From assembly GCA_037157565.1 (NCBI GenBank), contig JAZHRO010000039.1:39556001-39620000 (forward strand): a stretch of 64,000 nt of DNA, given 5' to 3'. Below, piece after piece: positions 61,994 through 64,000 of the stretch (positions within the stretch are counted from its first letter, which is position 1; each line of letters opens with the position of its first letter). Below the pieces are notes generated by a model. It was not told the DNA's origin and ran no database searches. It saw only the letters and a list, made by a program, of their open reading frames with translations. The DNA comes from Thalassia testudinum (Eukaryota; Streptophyta; Magnoliopsida; Alismatales; Hydrocharitaceae). Made by a program: the position numbers and the translations under genes.

Positions 61994-62984
61994 CGCTTTG
62001 TCGCGGCGATTGCGGGCAGGCGTGCGGTTCTCGGCCGTCCGATCGAAGATCGACGGCTGAGATTTGACCTCAGCTGAAGGACGAGTGGCGTGCGGGGAGC
62101 GGGGTCGACATGGCGCAACGAGGGCCGTTGATCACCAGATCAACGGTCAGAACTTCTTAGGCCCATTGTAGGAGCTCCGGATGTTGGATTTGGCCGATCT
62201 TGAGTCCGTTGGACTTCGTTCGTCGTTCTGAATCCATCCATGCGGTCCGATTGCTCATCTGAGGCCTGCTTTGACAAGTGCTTACACAAATGGCCATTAA
62301 TACAGTTTTATAAGCAATCTTGGTATATGATGCATGCAATACTCTCATTCTACTTATGTTGTGCCTTTTATTCTTAAGATGGGCCCTATTTAACAGAATT
62401 ATCACCCCTATGTGCAATGTTATCATACCCCCATGCTTACTCCTTGCAAGTCCATAGTAAGGTTTATTCTAGCCTTTATTTTCTTTCGGAATTTAAGAAG
62501 TAATTGCTTAGACGCTTCGTCACTTGTCAATAGGAGGAAATATACCAAGATCTTAATCTACAAAGACTAAGCAGCGCCCGGGTGTTTGCCAAAATATGAA
62601 TCGCCCGAATCCTTGCTTTAATGTATATAACTATACATATGTATATATATATATATTTAGAATTTTTTTCGGAATTCAATGTGGGTTGGTAACTTTTTAT
62701 GACTACCCAACCTACTAAAAACTCGGTCAAAACCCTAAGTGCTAAGCATCTTGGTGTGAAGATTGTGGTAGACTCACTTAACGGTAATTCAGACAGACTT
62801 CGGGTTTCTACGCCCCTAGGTGACCGGAAGAGGAAATATATTTGCCTGAAGGTGTATTTGTTCGATTGGTAGCTTTCTCCCTACGTTTGTTTTAATTAGG
62901 GTCAATACAAGGATTTTTCCAGTGTATATCTCCCCGGCTTGTACTTCCCCGCTTCTTCCTTAAGTGTTTTGGTTCTTTTTGTGC

Positions 62985-63210
62985 AGTTATTGAGCTGGGC
63001 TCTGGACAACCGACCAATGGGCTGTTACCCACGATCACTTGCCAGCCATACTTGTGTGGTGAAGCGTGACTTCTTCTTTTTTTCGTAGGTGGCTTCCTTG
63101 ATCTCAAATGTACCTAGAGGCAATGAAGAAGAAATGGTCCCACGGCTGGGTTCTGAACAACCTGCCAATGGGCTGTTACCCACGACAACTTGCCAGCCAT
63201 ACCACCCTAG
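62985..63210. repeat. Direct repeat of about 65 bp in the gypsy 3' region
   Basis: CCAATGGGCTGTTACCCACG followed by A(T/A)CACTTGCCAGCCATAC occurs at 63014-63051 and again at 63166-63201, each preceded by GGGC/GGGT-TCT-GAACAACC-like sequence. Copies are about 151 bp apart. Confidence 0.8.
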
Positions 63211-63637
63211 AGAGTTCATTGGCTACCCAATTTTTGTCAAAATCTCCGAGGAGTGAGTCTGTGCAAAAATGTGTGCAGATGCTTAGACTCAAAGTTTTTT
63301 TGAGTTAGAGGGTGAGTTGATAAGTCGTATACTTATCACCTTATTTAGTAGGTGGATTAGAATAGTTTAAGGTTGCAAGGATTCGAAGCTAAATCCATAT
63401 TTTAACGGACACCAGGGCTGATTAAGCCTGAAGGCCTGAAAAGTCTAGGTGTTTAAGTTCTTTTTGTATTATTTTCCACTATTGACAAGTTTCTAATGCC
63501 TAAGTTTTCTTGCCTAAATTCAATTCTTTTTTATTTTATTCAGACTGATTAAATGAGCTCAGGATTATGCAATTTACCACTCCCACATGCTTAGGTTGGA
63601 CAATGTCCTCATTGGCAAGTACATGGATGCATAAGGT

Positions 63638-64000
63638 TCAAAAAGATAGTACCTGAGTGACGTAAAATACCGGATCAATCTGAATCCTTTGGGTTGCCTC
63701 CCAGGAAGCGCTGAGTTTAATGCCTTCAACCGGGCGGTGCTCCGTGTCATCTCTCAAAGACAATGACACTCTCCTTTGGGAAACCTGGGCCAGGAAGTGC
63801 TTCAATCTTTGACCATTAACTGTAAAAGTGTGCCAAGTGTTAGGATCAGCGATTTCAACCGCCACATTAGAATAGGGCTTAACCACCCGAAATGGTCCTG
63901 TCCATTTGGACCTGAGTTTCCCCGTGAAGAGTTTTAGGAAGGCGTCAAATAGCCCGACTTGCTGGTTAGGCTCAAAGGTTTTTCTACGAATGAGTCAGTC
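63638..64000 (-). pseudogene. Ty3-gypsy polyprotein C-terminus, runs off the right edge
   Basis: The minus-strand frame from 64000 reads AFLKLFTGKLRSKWTGPFRV, then VVKPYSNVAVEIADPNTWHT and FTVNGQRLKHFL. This is the C-terminal end of the integrase in plant gypsy elements (the G(K/R)L(R/K)SKW-x-GPF motif, then VNGQRLK). The Athila/Tat group is the likeliest source because there is no chromodomain. The frame has a possible shift near 63890 and ends at 63638. The rest of pol lies beyond the window. Confidence 0.78.

Larger units (their letters stand above)
61039..63338 (-). repeat. Probable 3' LTR (about 2.3 kb) of a minus-strand Ty3-gypsy element
   Basis: The plus strand starts TGTCGTTATAGTCGC at 61039 within CACTA sequence and ends CGTATACTTATCA at 63338, beyond which the gypsy 3' untranslated and pol sequence begins. 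The right boundary is supported only by TG...CA ends and a weak purine tract. Contents include a (GA)n run, GC-rich 61400-62130, repeated GATCGAAGATCGACGGCTGAG-like words (written here in part) and the tRNA-like segment. The target duplication partner is off the window. Confidence 0.5.

Noticed and set aside
1..64000. CRISPR arrays, operons, bacterial genes or organellar DNA
   Set aside because: No regularly spaced identical repeats, no ribosome-binding-site gene starts, and the intron-bearing gene with plant retroelements excludes a prokaryotic or organellar source.

Overview
This window is nuclear DNA from a flowering plant with a repeat-rich genome. The evidence is a split host gene with GT-AG introns, several plant copia, gypsy, LINE and CACTA elements, and AT-rich spacers. 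A GC-rich first exon and very long introns would fit a monocot, but the species cannot be fixed from the sequence alone.

The one host gene I can support lies on the minus strand and runs from 46418 leftwards past position 2211. It encodes the plant bifunctional vitamin-B6 salvage protein (PDX3/PPOX1 type): an N-terminal NAD(P)HX-epimerase (YjeF_N) domain followed by a pyridoxine/pyridoxamine 5'-phosphate oxidase domain. Eleven coding exons (1,226 nt, 408 complete codons) join in phase. The last exon or exons and the stop codon fall off the left edge. Two introns are greatly enlarged: 2469-35483 (33.0 kb) and 37589-45181 (7.6 kb).

The 33-kb intron is mostly mobile DNA. Its clearest structure is a four-level nest: copia element A (2918-17132, TSD CATTT) contains LINE-1 (about 5795-15235, minus). 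LINE-1 contains copia element B (7006-12839, TSD ACTAT), and B contains a 646-bp hAT-type element (11581-12226, 8-bp TSD CTCGGATG). Further right in the same intron are a near full-length LINE (LINE-2), a short-period repeat element, a decayed minus-strand copia (C), a 5'-truncated LINE (LINE-3), a lone LTR with primer-binding site, and part of a non-autonomous LTR element. The 7.6-kb intron holds a non-autonomous LTR element (E) with a LINE fragment (LINE-5) inside it, a further LTR, and another truncated LINE (LINE-4). Left of exon 11 are a complete 551-bp TRIM-like element and the 5' LTR of an element that leaves the window.

From 46.8 kb to the right edge there is no recognisable host gene. 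This part holds an AT-rich spacer, an LTR with adjacent primer-binding site, a roughly 0.9-kb fold-back element, a 2.69-kb solo LTR with TSD CCTCC, and a CACTA (En/Spm) element with a decayed transposase. The CACTA element appears to be interrupted by a minus-strand Ty3-gypsy element whose probable 2.3-kb 3' LTR and pol terminus end the window. That LTR contains a tRNA-like A-box/B-box segment.

All the mobile-element genes look dead, with in-frame stops, frameshifts, truncations or lost protease aspartates. The most interesting points are the intron architecture, the fully dated nest, a 3'-terminal RNA hairpin that covaries between five LINE copies, a 5' LINE junction with an apparent templated inverted insertion, the TRIM, the fold-back element and the tRNA-like segment.
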